From Caldilineaceae bacterium (lineage in GTDB: Bacteria; Chloroflexota; Anaerolineae; Caldilineales; Caldilineaceae), in assembly GCA_019637645.1 (NCBI GenBank), contig JAHBVH010000013.1, forward strand, positions 62,001 to 126,000: a DNA stretch of 64,000 nt, given 5' to 3'. A program made the position numbers and the translations under genes. Shown here piece by piece: positions 35,307 to 44,025 of this stretch (the stretch's first letter is position 1; the number at the start of each line of letters is the position of its first letter). The notes beneath the pieces are model-generated. The model saw only the letters and a list, made by a program, of their open reading frames with translations. It did not search any database and had not been told where the DNA came from.

Positions 35307-35346
35307 CCACGGCTGGTTGCTGGAGTCAGGTAGCGACCAGCCGTGG
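35307..35346 (+). other. Intercistronic hairpin 2
   Basis: CCACGGCTGGT..GCT pairs with AGC..ACCAGCCGTGG around a 10-base loop, with one interruption. Confidence 0.55.
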
Positions 35347-35363
35347 CTAGAATAAGGGATATC

Positions 35364-35395
35364 GAGTGGCCTGCAAAGCACTTTGCAGGCCACTC
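35364..35395 (+). other. Intercistronic hairpin 3
   Basis: GAGTGGCCTGCAAAG pairs perfectly with 35381-35395 over 15 bases, with a 2-base loop. With hairpins 1 and 2 it fills the 399-base gap. No gene is seen there. Confidence 0.6.
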
Positions 35396-35523
35396 TTGTA
35401 GAAGCAGTCACTTTAGTTCCCCCTATGAATGGCGTTGGTCTGTGTAAAGATAGGCGCTGTCTGGGCGCAGTCATCGTTCAGTCTGCTCGTGACTGAACCG
35501 AAGTATTTACGGATGAGGGAATT

Positions 35524-36573
35524 ATGAGCACTTATTTAATTAGGCGTATTCTCACCGCCATTCCCACCCTGCTCTTCATTAGCTTTGTCATCTTTGCGCT
35601 CCTTGATTTAGCGCCTGGTGATCCAACCGGTAATTTACCCTTGACGATTCCTCAAGAAGTACGTGAGAAAATTCGTCAATCGTTAGGGTTGGATGAACCC
35701 TTTCTTGTGCGCTATTCCCTCTGGCTCAAGCAATTTGTCGTACATGAACCGGTCAATGCGCTTGAAAAAGCCTTTGGCATCACCATCCCGGCGGTCACCA
35801 TTGGTCCGGTTTCCTTGATCGATCCGCCGGGCGAACGCCTCCGCGTCACCTCATGGGCCTCGCGCGGTAAGCCGGTCACCGATCTGATCCTGGAGCGCCT
35901 CCCACAGACCTTGTGGGTTGTGGGGCTTTCGTACGTGCTCTCGGTGCTGATCGCCATTCCGTTGGGCGTCTTAGGGGCCATCCGCCAAAATTCGGTTTTC
36001 GATCAGATCTCATCGGTGCTTGCGGTCATTGGCTATTCGGTTCCCACCTTTGTGACGGGGCTATTAGCCATTGTCATCTTTAGCGTCAAGCTCGGTTGGT
36101 TCCCCATGATCTATGACACCACCTTGGTCGTGAATAATTTCAGCACGCTTTGGCAGCAGCTCCGCCAGATGATCATGCCTGTGGCTGTCTTGGCCTTTTT
36201 TCAAGTTGCCCAGCTTAGCCGCTTTACGCGTGCTTCGATTCTCGATAATTTAAAGCAAGATTATGTACGGACTGCCAATGCCAAAGGCTTTCGCGAGCGC
36301 TATGTCGTTGTCAAACATGTCCTGCGCAACAGCCTGATCCCCGTCGTGACGTTGATCGCGCTGGGCATCCCGAGCATTTTTGCGGGTGCGATTATCACCG
36401 AGCAAATTTTCCGGGTCAATGGGCTCGGGGCGTTGCTGATTATTGCGATTCAGAGTTTTGATATTCCGGTTGTAATGACCGTGCTCTTTATCTTTGCCGT
36501 GTTGATTGTTACCTTCAACTTGCTCGCCGATATTGTCTACGGCATTTTGGACCCACGGATTCAGTTCAGTTAA
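35524..36573 (+). CDS. ABC transporter permease, DppB/OppB type
   Basis: 349 residues. The N-terminal helix (YLIRRILTAIPTLLFISFVIF) and the GDP motif in LAPGDPT are typical of DppB-like permeases. A long periplasmic loop covers about 45-125, then five more helices. The ATPase-contact (EAA-like) loop is around ANAKGFRERYVVVKHVLRNS (about 259-278). GAGGGAA precedes the ATG. It forms the channel with the DppC-type permease 162 bases downstream and takes solute from the lipoprotein at 33313. It is slightly longer than usual because of its first external loop. Confidence 0.92.
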   Translation: MSTYLIRRILTAIPTLLFISFVIFALLDLAPGDPTGNLPLTIPQEVREKIRQSLGLDEPFLVRYSLWLKQFVVHEPVNALEKAFGITIPAVTIGPVSLIDPPGERLRVTSWASRGKPVTDLILERLPQTLWVVGLSYVLSVLIAIPLGVLGAIRQNSVFDQISSVLAVIGYSVPTFVTGLLAIVIFSVKLGWFPMIYDTTLVVNNFSTLWQQLRQMIMPVAVLAFFQVAQLSRFTRASILDNLKQDYVRTANAKGFRERYVVVKHVLRNSLIPVVTLIALGIPSIFAGAIITEQIFRVNGLGALLIIAIQSFDIPVVMTVLFIFAVLIVTFNLLADIVYGILDPRIQFS

Positions 36574-36735
36574 CTTCCCTGGCTACAGGGCTGTAAGGGA
36601 CAACGCACCAAGCGCTTGTCCCTTCAACTGTCTGCGTAGATGCGGAAGTGATCAGACCATAAGCCCCATTACTTCCATACTCTTTCTCGTGATTGGCGCT
36701 AAGGCCGTCATTAGTGATAAGGTGATACGAAAGCT

Positions 36736-37677
36736 ATGGCCGCAACAACACAAGCTGCTCCGTCCAGACTGCCACTGGTACAGAAAAAGGTAGCCGCGCC
36801 ACGCACCCTGTGGCGCGATGCGTGGGTACAATTTCGTAAAAATAAGCTAGCAATTGTGGGCATGATGGTCCTCGGGGGGCTACTGTTGGCTGCCCTCTTC
36901 GGTCCACTCTGGTATACGGTTGATCCCGAGAAGATTGATATTATGGCTTCTGGATTGACCCCTACCTTCACCGGAGACCATCCCTTTGGCACCGACGACT
37001 TGGGCCGCGATACGCTGGCGCGTAACCTCTACGGTGGGCGGATCTCACTTGCCGTCGGTTTTACGGCCATGCTACTCGCCATGACAGTCGGTACGCTGGT
37101 CGGGTTGCTCTCTGGCTTTATCCCTAGCCTGGATGGCCCACTCATGCGCTTTACCGATATGATGTTTGCCTTGCCCCAACTACCGCTGTTATTGGTCATC
37201 ATCATGCTCTTCCGCGATACGTTACGGGGCCTTTTTGGGGCAGAAGTGGGGATCTTTTTGCTGGTCGTCTTTGTTATTGGCATATTGGGGTGGATGCCCA
37301 CGGCGCGCATTGTCCGTGGCTCAGTCCTTTCCATTAAACAAAAAGAGTTTGTCGAGGCCGCCGGTTGTATTGGCGTTCGCCGGGGCAAGATTATGTTCAA
37401 ACACATTCTACCGAATGTCATGAGCCCCATTATTGTTTCCGCCACCCTCGGTATCGCTGCCGCTATTTTAACCGAATCAGCCCTCTCCTTTTTGGGGCTC
37501 GGCTTTCCCTCGGATGTGCCAACCTGGGGCCGTCTGCTCTACGATGGGCGCGATTATATGACACGTAACCCCTGGTTGGTGCTCTGGCCTGGTCTCTTTA
37601 TCTCGCTCACCATCCTCAGCATCAACTTTATGGGGGATGGCCTGCGCGATGCACTGGATCCGCGTCAGCGCCAATAA
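36736..37677 (+). CDS. ABC transporter permease, DppC/OppC type
   Basis: 313 residues. The N-terminal OppC_N segment (FRKNKLAIVGMMVL) and the HPFGTDDLGRD motif at about 81-91 are diagnostic of DppC-like permeases. Five or more helices follow, with the EAA-like loop at FVEAAGCIGVRRGKIMFKHI. AAGGTGAT precedes the ATG. The operon then ends in a strong stem-loop at 37705 without any DppD/DppF ATPase gene, so the importer must use ATPases encoded elsewhere. Confidence 0.92.
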   Translation: MAATTQAAPSRLPLVQKKVAAPRTLWRDAWVQFRKNKLAIVGMMVLGGLLLAALFGPLWYTVDPEKIDIMASGLTPTFTGDHPFGTDDLGRDTLARNLYGGRISLAVGFTAMLLAMTVGTLVGLLSGFIPSLDGPLMRFTDMMFALPQLPLLLVIIMLFRDTLRGLFGAEVGIFLLVVFVIGILGWMPTARIVRGSVLSIKQKEFVEAAGCIGVRRGKIMFKHILPNVMSPIIVSATLGIAAAILTESALSFLGLGFPSDVPTWGRLLYDGRDYMTRNPWLVLWPGLFISLTILSINFMGDGLRDALDPRQRQ

Positions 37678-37704
37678 CGGTAAGGGAATGGTCTTGCCAA
37701 AGGC

Positions 37705-37757
37705 AATAGTCAACAATCAATTGCTAATCATAAATTAGCAATTGATTGTTGACTATT
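37705..37757 (+). terminator. Strong stem-loop ending the ABC operon
   Basis: AATAGTCAACAATCAATTGC and the next four bases pair perfectly with 37734-37757, a 24-base stem with a 5-base loop. There is no T-run, but its position, 28 bases after the last gene, fits a terminator or a 3' stabiliser. Confidence 0.65.
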
Positions 37758-37800
37758 CATGACCCTGCCCAGTTTGTGCCCCGCCTTCCTGCTAACTAGA

Positions 37801-37830
37801 TTGCGGAGATCGCCCGCTTCATAGTAAAAT
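37801..37830 (+). promoter_or_regulatory. Possible promoter of the molybdenum hydroxylase gene
   Basis: TTGCGG at 37801-37806, an 18-base spacer and TAAAAT at 37825-37830, giving a leader of about 200 bases. The rest of the 37678-38036 gap holds no gene. Confidence 0.4.
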
Positions 37831-38036
37831 AGCAACGTGACGCTAGGCTGTGTTTGAACAGTAGATTGGGTCGGCAAAGTAACCTTTGTTTGTTTTTCTT
37901 TGCCATTTGCTTCTCTTATCTCGTCCCTCAGAATCAGGCATCTGCTCTTCCCACCGAAGCGATACCTAGTGCTTTCTGAACAGGATACCGCGATAGTTTT
38001 CTCATACGATTCTTTAGCTTTTAGGAGGCCAGACTG

Positions 38037-40292
38037 ATGAGTGGTACAACCAATGGCACCAATGGCTACAAAGTCATCGGCACCCGCCCTGTCCGTCCCG
38101 ACGGCATGGACAAGGTGACCGGTCGGGCTGTGTATGCCAATGACGTTCAATTGCCGAATATGCTCTATGGCAAATTTGTGCGCAGCCCACACGCCCATGC
38201 GCGTATTATCTCGATCGACACCAGTGCCGCCGAAAAGCTGCCCGGTGTGACCGCCGTCTGCACGCGCGATGACTTTGGCGAAGTGGCGGATCAGATTCAA
38301 GATATGGGCGAAGATTCGGCCAACCTGCGCGAGCTGCGCGATAACATTATTGCCCACGACAAAGTCCTCTATCATGGGCATCCCGTGGCGGCTGTCGCGG
38401 CCACGAGTGTTCACATCGCCGAGGAAGCCGCCGCTTTGATCAAGGTGGAATATGAAGTGTTGCCGGTGGTGTTGGATGCCAAAGAAGCAATGAAGCCCGA
38501 TGCCCCGCTCCTGCACGATAACCTTTTCACCGATGAGTTGGGCAAAAAGGCCGACAAACCATCGAACGTCGCGGCGCATTTCCAACACAGCCGTGGTGAT
38601 CTTGCCAAGGGCTTTGCCGCCGCGGATGTCATCGTGGAACGGGAATTCAAAACCGCCATGGTCCACCAGGGCTACATTGAGCCCCATGCCTCAACGGCCC
38701 TGTGGCGTGAAGATGATCACGTGCAGGTTTGGACCAGCACCCAAGGCGCGTTCTCGATTCGCGATCAGGTTGCGGAATTGCTCCATGTGCCGATCTCGAA
38801 CGTGCGCGTGACGCCAACTGAAATTGGTGGGGGCTTTGGCGGTAAATTTACTGCCTATACCGATGTGCCCGCCGCCATTCTTTCGCTGAAGAGCGGTCAT
38901 CGTCCGGTGAAAATGGCGATGTCGCGCACCGAAGTGCTGCAAGCCACAGGCCCAACCTCGGGTTCCTATATCCGGGTGAAGATGGGCGCGACCAAGGCTG
39001 GCGTCATTACCGCTGCCGAAGCCGAGATGATCTACGAAGCGGGTGCGTTCCCCGGTTCGCCGGTTGGGGCTGGCTCGGCGGTGCTCCTGGCGCCTTATCG
39101 CCTGGAAAATCTCAAGATTGACGGCTATGATGTCGTGGTCAATCGCCCCAAGACCGGTGCCTATCGTGCCCCCGGCGGGACCAATGCGGCCTTTGCCTCG
39201 GAATCGGTGGTTGACGAATTGGCCGAAAAGCTCGGGATCGACCCGCTGAAATTTCGCCTCATTAATGGCTGTGTTGAAGGGGATCGTCGCCCCGATGGCC
39301 CGATCTATGGGCCGATTGGCTTTCACCAAACCTTGGAAGCGGCCCAAAATCATCCTCACTATCAAGCGCCGCTCACGGGCAAGCACCGCGGTCGCGGGGT
39401 GGCTTCGGGCTTCTGGTTCAATGGCAGCAATCAATCCAGTGTCACCGTCATTGTCAATGCCGACGGCATCGTCAGCTTGGTAGAAGGCTCGACCGACATT
39501 GGTGGCAGCCGTGCTTCCGCCGCCATGATGTTGGCCGAAACGCTGCAAATTCCCGTCAATGAAGTGGTACCCCAAGTGGTGGATACCGATTCCATTGCCA
39601 TGACCGGCGGCACCGGTGGTAGCAGTGTGACCTTCAAACTCGGTGTGACCGTGCATGAAGCAGGCACCAAGATCATTGAGATCATGAAGGATGGGTTGGC
39701 CGAGCACTGGGAGGTTGAGGCCGCGACGGTTGATTACAAAAATGGGACCTTTAGCCACAACGGCGATAGCATGAGCTTTAAGGACGCGGCGAAAGAACTC
39801 AACCGCCATGGGCCGATCATGACCAGTGTTGCCAAGACGCCGAAGGGTGCTGGCCCAGGCTTTGCCACCCATATTGTGGATGTGGAAGTGGATCCGGACA
39901 CCGGCAAGGTCACGATTCTGCGCTACACCGCGGTCCAAGATGTCGGCCGTGCAATTCACCCCAGCTATGTCGAAGGACAGCTACAGGGTGGCGTGGCGCA
40001 AGGTGTGGGTTGGGCGTTGAATGAAGAATACTTCTACAATAAAGACGGCCATCTCATGAATGCCTCGCTGCTCGACTATCGCATGCCCACCGCGTTGGAT
40101 CTGCCGATGATCGATACGGTCATGGTCGAAGTACCCAATCCGGTGCATCCCTTTGGCGTGCGTGGCGTGGGTGAAGTGCCGATTGTCCCGCCCGCGGCGG
40201 CCCTGGCCAATGCGATCTATCGCGCCATTGGGGTTCGTCAGCCCGAATTGCCCATGAATCCGGGACGGATTGCCTTGTCCTTGGTGAAGTAA
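38037..40292 (+). CDS. Xanthine dehydrogenase-family molybdenum-binding subunit
   Basis: 751 residues, the usual length of the large subunit of xanthine dehydrogenase/aldehyde oxidoreductase/CO-dehydrogenase-like enzymes. Cofactor-site motifs are present: GGGFGGK at 264-270, AYRAPGG at 375-381 with Arg377, and GVGE at 710-713 with Glu713 as the catalytic base. CoxL-type CO dehydrogenase cysteine loop features are absent, so it is an aldehyde or N-heterocycle hydroxylase. AGGAGG precedes the ATG. No iron-sulfur or FAD subunit gene is adjacent, and the gene is closed by its own terminator, so it needs partners encoded elsewhere. The substrate is unknown. Confidence 0.9.
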   Translation: MSGTTNGTNGYKVIGTRPVRPDGMDKVTGRAVYANDVQLPNMLYGKFVRSPHAHARIISIDTSAAEKLPGVTAVCTRDDFGEVADQIQDMGEDSANLRELRDNIIAHDKVLYHGHPVAAVAATSVHIAEEAAALIKVEYEVLPVVLDAKEAMKPDAPLLHDNLFTDELGKKADKPSNVAAHFQHSRGDLAKGFAAADVIVEREFKTAMVHQGYIEPHASTALWREDDHVQVWTSTQGAFSIRDQVAELLHVPISNVRVTPTEIGGGFGGKFTAYTDVPAAILSLKSGHRPVKMAMSRTEVLQATGPTSGSYIRVKMGATKAGVITAAEAEMIYEAGAFPGSPVGAGSAVLLAPYRLENLKIDGYDVVVNRPKTGAYRAPGGTNAAFASESVVDELAEKLGIDPLKFRLINGCVEGDRRPDGPIYGPIGFHQTLEAAQNHPHYQAPLTGKHRGRGVASGFWFNGSNQSSVTVIVNADGIVSLVEGSTDIGGSRASAAMMLAETLQIPVNEVVPQVVDTDSIAMTGGTGGSSVTFKLGVTVHEAGTKIIEIMKDGLAEHWEVEAATVDYKNGTFSHNGDSMSFKDAAKELNRHGPIMTSVAKTPKGAGPGFATHIVDVEVDPDTGKVTILRYTAVQDVGRAIHPSYVEGQLQGGVAQGVGWALNEEYFYNKDGHLMNASLLDYRMPTALDLPMIDTVMVEVPNPVHPFGVRGVGEVPIVPPAAALANAIYRAIGVRQPELPMNPGRIALSLVK

Positions 40293-40336
40293 ATCACACG
40301 CGGCCAACGCCATACCCCCTGCCGTTGATCTTTGCT

Positions 40337-40376
40337 AAAGGGGCCAGACAAAACCTTTTGTCTGGCCCCTTTTTTT
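40337..40376 (+). terminator. Rho-independent terminator
   Basis: AAAGGGGCCAGACAAAA pairs with 40356-40372 around a 2-base loop, followed by a run of T to 40376. It ends the molybdenum hydroxylase transcript. Confidence 0.88.
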
Positions 40377-40404
40377 CGCCAATTACCCCGTTCTCCTGCT
40401 CCCT

Positions 40405-40434
40405 TTGACATAGAGGATGGCCGTGCCGTATGAT
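40405..40434 (+). promoter_or_regulatory. Promoter of the 40.5-45.9 kb operon
   Basis: TTGACA at 40405-40410, an 18-base spacer and TATGAT at 40429-40434, just after the terminator and 104 bases before the first gene. Confidence 0.65.
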
Positions 40435-40537
40435 ATAGCGATGGCCTGCTCGCAATCCCACCTGGCCTAATGAAAAGCAACAGAATGGCCATCTTTGTCG
40501 CATGGGTACAGCATCAAATTTATCGTGAGAAAATATT

Positions 40538-41569
40538 ATGCATCAGGAAAAAGCACAGCAATTGGAAGCCGCGATTGCCCGTCTCCCGCGCACGCACCTC
40601 GGTCTTCTGCCAACGCCCTTGGAAGCACTCCCCCGGCTTAGCGCCGCGCTTGGGGGGCCGCCGATTTATATCAAACGCGATGATTTAACGGGGCTTGGCT
40701 TTGGCGGCAACAAGACCCGCATGCTAGAACTTAGCTTGGCCGAAGGACTCGCCCGCGGCGCCGATACGGTGGTCTTTGGCGCGGCGGTGCAATCGAACTA
40801 CTGTCGGCAATTGGCCGCGGCCTGTGCCAAATTGGGGCTAGAACTGCATCTCTACTTGCGCCCCGAACGGCCCATTGACCAAGAGGAGATCCAAGGCAAC
40901 CAACTCCTGCAACGTCTCTTTGGCGCGCAGGTTACGATCCTCGCTGGCAATGATCGCAGCCGGCAACAAGAGATTATCAAAGCCGCCGCCGAAGCGCTGC
41001 GCCAAGCGGGGAAGAATGTCTATTTTCCGCGTCAGCCAGACACCGTTGATCTCGATGTGATTGCCTATGCCGAATCGGCGTTGGAAATTGCCCGCCAATG
41101 TGATGCGCTTGGCATTGCACCACAGGCGGTCTATGTCACCGCTTTTGACACGACCCAGGCGGGCACGGTCTTGGGCCTAGCCTACCTGGAAAGTACTATG
41201 GCGGTGAAAGGCTTTACGCCCCTGGCTATGCCCCATGACCAGCGCATTCAGAAAATGGTGGATATCGCCAACCAAGCGGCCACCCGGCTTGGCCTGGCGA
41301 TCGAACTGAGCGCACAGGACTTTGATAACGATGACAGCTTTATCGGGGAGCGGTACGCCATTCCTACGCCAGAAGGCATGGAAGCGGTTCGCCTCTTGGC
41401 GCGCACCGAAGGAATTTTGCTCGATCCGGTGTATACGGGCAAAGGCTTTGCCGCGCTGATCCAGCATATTCGCACCGGCAAGCTCGATCCGACCCAACCT
41501 GTCCTCTTCCTCCACACGGGTGGCGCGCCAGCTTTGTTTGGCTATGCCCGTGATCTCCTGGCTGAATAA
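40538..41569 (+). CDS. D-cysteine desulfhydrase / ACC deaminase-like PLP enzyme
   Basis: 343 residues of the fold-type II PLP family. KRDDLTGLGFGGNKTR at 46-61 carries Lys59 as the Schiff-base lysine, followed by the family's QSNYCRQ loop at about 85-91 and LHTGGAPALFGY near the end. Members cleave D-cysteine or deaminate 1-aminocyclopropane-1-carboxylate. Choosing between them needs residues that I cannot assign safely. The phosphate-binding loop region reads TAFDTTQAG instead of the usual Gly-rich form. It is the first gene of the run that ends with the LOV kinase, and is followed 16 bases later by a short-chain dehydrogenase gene. Confidence 0.83.
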   Translation: MHQEKAQQLEAAIARLPRTHLGLLPTPLEALPRLSAALGGPPIYIKRDDLTGLGFGGNKTRMLELSLAEGLARGADTVVFGAAVQSNYCRQLAAACAKLGLELHLYLRPERPIDQEEIQGNQLLQRLFGAQVTILAGNDRSRQQEIIKAAAEALRQAGKNVYFPRQPDTVDLDVIAYAESALEIARQCDALGIAPQAVYVTAFDTTQAGTVLGLAYLESTMAVKGFTPLAMPHDQRIQKMVDIANQAATRLGLAIELSAQDFDNDDSFIGERYAIPTPEGMEAVRLLARTEGILLDPVYTGKGFAALIQHIRTGKLDPTQPVLFLHTGGAPALFGYARDLLAE

Positions 41570-41585
41570 GGAAAGAAGCGTTCCT

Positions 41586-42284
41586 ATGCATCTCTTGATC
41601 ACCTCGGCCACCACCCCGCTGGCCCAAACAATCGCAACTACGCTACAGGGTGAACATACGCTGCGCTTGACGGATCGCACCCCCTGGCCGGGTGCCGCGA
41701 CCTTTGCCCTTTCGCCACTCGGGCCGGATCTGGCGACCAATCTGTTGGTACAAGGTATGGATGCTATTGTCCATGTGGCCGAGCCACTGCCCACCGACTC
41801 GGATCTCCAGCAGATCGACTACCTAACCCGCTGCACCTATAACCTTTGTCTGGCGGCGGCGGCAGAAGGGGTCAAACGGCTCATCTATCTCAGCACCTTG
41901 GAGCTGATGACCGCCTATGATCCAGCCTATTTAGTCAATGAACGGTGGAAGCCGCTGCCCCCGCCCCACGCACCCGTGTTGGCAAAACATTTGGGGGAAT
42001 TTACCTGTCGCGAATTTGCCCGCGAACACCAATTAGCGGTTGTGGTGTTGCGCGTGGGCAAGGTGGTGCGCGCGGAGGAAGTCGCGGGCCAACCTGTTGA
42101 TCCCCTGTGGGTCGATGGGCGTGACGTTGCCCAAGCTGTTGCCTTGGCGTTGACGGCTTCGTTGCCGCGCTGGAGTCTCTTTCACATCAGTGCTGTGTCA
42201 CCACAGGCCCGCTTTCCGAGCGTCGCTGCTGAGCATACTCTCCACTATACGCCTCACTATAACTTTGCGGGAGATCTGTCATGA
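41586..42284 (+). CDS. Short-chain dehydrogenase/epimerase-like protein 1
   Basis: 232 residues from the ATG at 41586 (AAGGAAAG upstream; a longer frame from 41520 overlaps the previous gene and is rejected). It follows the extended SDR pattern of NAD-dependent epimerases: a strand-turn N-terminus (LLITSATTPLAQTIA), IVHVAEP, and YLSTLELM. The nucleotide loop lacks the normal GxxGxxG, and the Tyr-xxx-Lys pair is not clear (a lysine is present in VLAKHLGE), so it may bind cofactor weakly or be a partner subunit. Its stop overlaps the next start by four bases (ATGA). Confidence 0.75.
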   Translation: MHLLITSATTPLAQTIATTLQGEHTLRLTDRTPWPGAATFALSPLGPDLATNLLVQGMDAIVHVAEPLPTDSDLQQIDYLTRCTYNLCLAAAAEGVKRLIYLSTLELMTAYDPAYLVNERWKPLPPPHAPVLAKHLGEFTCREFAREHQLAVVVLRVGKVVRAEEVAGQPVDPLWVDGRDVAQAVALALTASLPRWSLFHISAVSPQARFPSVAAEHTLHYTPHYNFAGDLS

Positions 42285-43012
42285 AAGTCTTGATTCTCGG
42301 CGGCGCAGGGATGTTGGGTCCCTATGTGGTTCCCGCCTTACAGCATGATTATGAATTGCTGGTCACCGATATTCGTCCATTGGATTTTGCTTTTCGCGGC
42401 GACTTTCGGCTGGTGGATGTGGCAAACGCCAACCAGGTCATGGCGGCAGCGGCGGGGATGGATGCCATTATCAATCTCTCTGTGCTCCGCCAAGACCGGC
42501 AGTTAGCCTTTGATGTCAGTACGTTGGGCTGCTATCACATGATGAACGCCGCGGTTGCCCACGGCATTCGTCGCGTCATCAACACGGGGCCCCATTTTAC
42601 CATTGCCGGTCCCTCCTATGAACTCTTTGACTTTGACCTCCATGCCGATATTCCACCCCAACCGGGGATCAATCTCTACGCGCTGACCAAATCGCTAGGG
42701 CAGGAGATCTGTCGCGTCTACACTCAAGCACACGATATCTACGTTCAGACCTATCTTTTTTATAACTTCCGCGATCCGAGTGAGCGCCAACCGGATCACA
42801 ACGTCCGCCCCTTCTCCATCTCTTGGCAAAATGCCGCTCAGATCTTTCCCCTGGGGCTAGACATTCCATTTGACCAGCTTCCTTCCCGTTGCGAGATCTT
42901 TAATATCTTTACCGATATGCCCCATCACCAATTTAGCAACGATAAGGCCAAACGCGTGCTCGGCTTTGAAACTTGGGATGATATTTCTGCCCTGTGGCGA
43001 CGTGCCACGTAA
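42281..43012 (+). CDS. NAD(P)-dependent epimerase/dehydratase-like protein 2
   Basis: 243 residues. It has the nucleotide motif GGAGMLG (8-14), an acidic DIRP after the second strand, and a candidate Tyr-xxx-Lys in YALTKSLGQE at about 130-139. It is shorter than full sugar-nucleotide epimerases (about 310-330), mainly in the substrate lobe. It is translationally coupled to the previous SDR. Two consecutive small SDR genes and a full-length one suggest a set of related steps on one activated sugar, or a divergent sub-operon with a different substrate. Confidence 0.8.
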   Translation: MKVLILGGAGMLGPYVVPALQHDYELLVTDIRPLDFAFRGDFRLVDVANANQVMAAAAGMDAIINLSVLRQDRQLAFDVSTLGCYHMMNAAVAHGIRRVINTGPHFTIAGPSYELFDFDLHADIPPQPGINLYALTKSLGQEICRVYTQAHDIYVQTYLFYNFRDPSERQPDHNVRPFSISWQNAAQIFPLGLDIPFDQLPSRCEIFNIFTDMPHHQFSNDKAKRVLGFETWDDISALWRRAT

Positions 43013-43064
43013 GCCAGCCCAAGCGATTCGTGTCGGTCTTCAGTCTCTAGTAGAAAAAGCAGGT

Positions 43065-44024
43065 GTGTCGTTGAAAAAAATTTTAATCACCGGTTCCAGT
43101 GGCCAAATCGGCACCAATTTAGCCCTGCTTCTGCTCGAAAAGGGCCATGCCGTGTGGGGCATTGATCGGCGCCCCAATCCTTGGACCGATAAAATCCCCA
43201 CCTTTCTGCAAGATCTAAGCGTCGCTACGCCTGGGTTTCACCAAGACTTCGGCCTGCCGGATTTGCCGCCGGATCTCGATCTGGTGGTGCATTTTGCGGC
43301 CCATGCCAAAGTGCATGAATTGGTCGAACAGCCACAGCGCGCACTCGCGAATGTGACGATGACCTTCAATGTTTTGGAATTCTGTCGCCACCACCACCTG
43401 CCGCTGCTCTTTAGCAGCACACGCGAGGTCTACGGGGATATTCATCACTACATCACCGAAGAATCGTATGCCGATTTTGCCTATACCGAAAGCCCCTATT
43501 CGGCCAGCAAGATTGCAGGTGAGGCATTTGTCTATGCCTATGCGCGCTGCTATGGCTTGCGCTATCTGGTCTTCCGCTTTAGCAACGTTTATGGCCGCTA
43601 TGATAACGACTTGGAACGGATGGAGCGGGTCATTCCGCTCTTTATCCGCAAGATCGCCCAGGAAGAACCGATCACGATCTATGGCGAGGATAAGTTGCTC
43701 GATTTCACCTATGTGGACGATTGTGTCGATGGCGTGCTACGCGGGATTGCGTTGCTACTGAGTGACAAAGAGGCCAATCATACCATCAACCTCGCCTATG
43801 GGCAGGGCAACTCTTTGGTTGATCTTGCCACTTATATTGGGGGAACCTTGGGCAAAGAGCCCAATATTAGCGTCAAACCGACCCGCAAGGGCGAAGTAAC
43901 CCGCTATGTCGCGAATATTGGGCGGGCCCGTGCCCTCCTTGGCTATCATCCGCAGACCTCGCTCGCCGAAGGGATTCCCAAGGCTGTGGCATGGTCTTTG
44001 CAGTGGCAGGAGCTGGCAAAATAA
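43065..44024 (+). CDS. NAD-dependent nucleotide-sugar epimerase/dehydratase
   Basis: 319 residues from a GTG at 43065. A TTG at 43071 with AGCAGG upstream is an equal option, and the longer frame from 42870 overlaps the previous gene and is rejected. It is a full-length extended SDR: GSSGQIG near residues 10-16, DRR after the second strand, HFAAHAKV, SSTREVYGD, and the catalytic Tyr and Lys in SPYSASKIAGE, followed by RFSNVYG and FTYVDDCVDG, typical of UDP-sugar 4-epimerases and 4,6-dehydratases. The last gene of the run follows after a single base. Confidence 0.85.
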   Translation: MSLKKILITGSSGQIGTNLALLLLEKGHAVWGIDRRPNPWTDKIPTFLQDLSVATPGFHQDFGLPDLPPDLDLVVHFAAHAKVHELVEQPQRALANVTMTFNVLEFCRHHHLPLLFSSTREVYGDIHHYITEESYADFAYTESPYSASKIAGEAFVYAYARCYGLRYLVFRFSNVYGRYDNDLERMERVIPLFIRKIAQEEPITIYGEDKLLDFTYVDDCVDGVLRGIALLLSDKEANHTINLAYGQGNSLVDLATYIGGTLGKEPNISVKPTRKGEVTRYVANIGRARALLGYHPQTSLAEGIPKAVAWSLQWQELAK

Positions 44025-44025
44025 C

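Noticed and set aside
37728..38687. 319-codon minus-strand frame across the gap before the molybdenum hydroxylase
   Set aside because: It spans the terminator stem-loop and promoter region and runs antisense to the enzyme, with no family pattern.
38691..39959. 422-codon minus-strand frame opposite the molybdenum hydroxylase
   Set aside because: The opposite strand encodes an intact enzyme with all active-site motifs. The antisense product is His/Gly-rich and has no recognisable domain.
38037..40292. Aerobic CO dehydrogenase large subunit (coxL)
   Set aside because: The characteristic cysteine-containing active-site loop of form I CoxL was not seen, and no coxM or coxS is adjacent.
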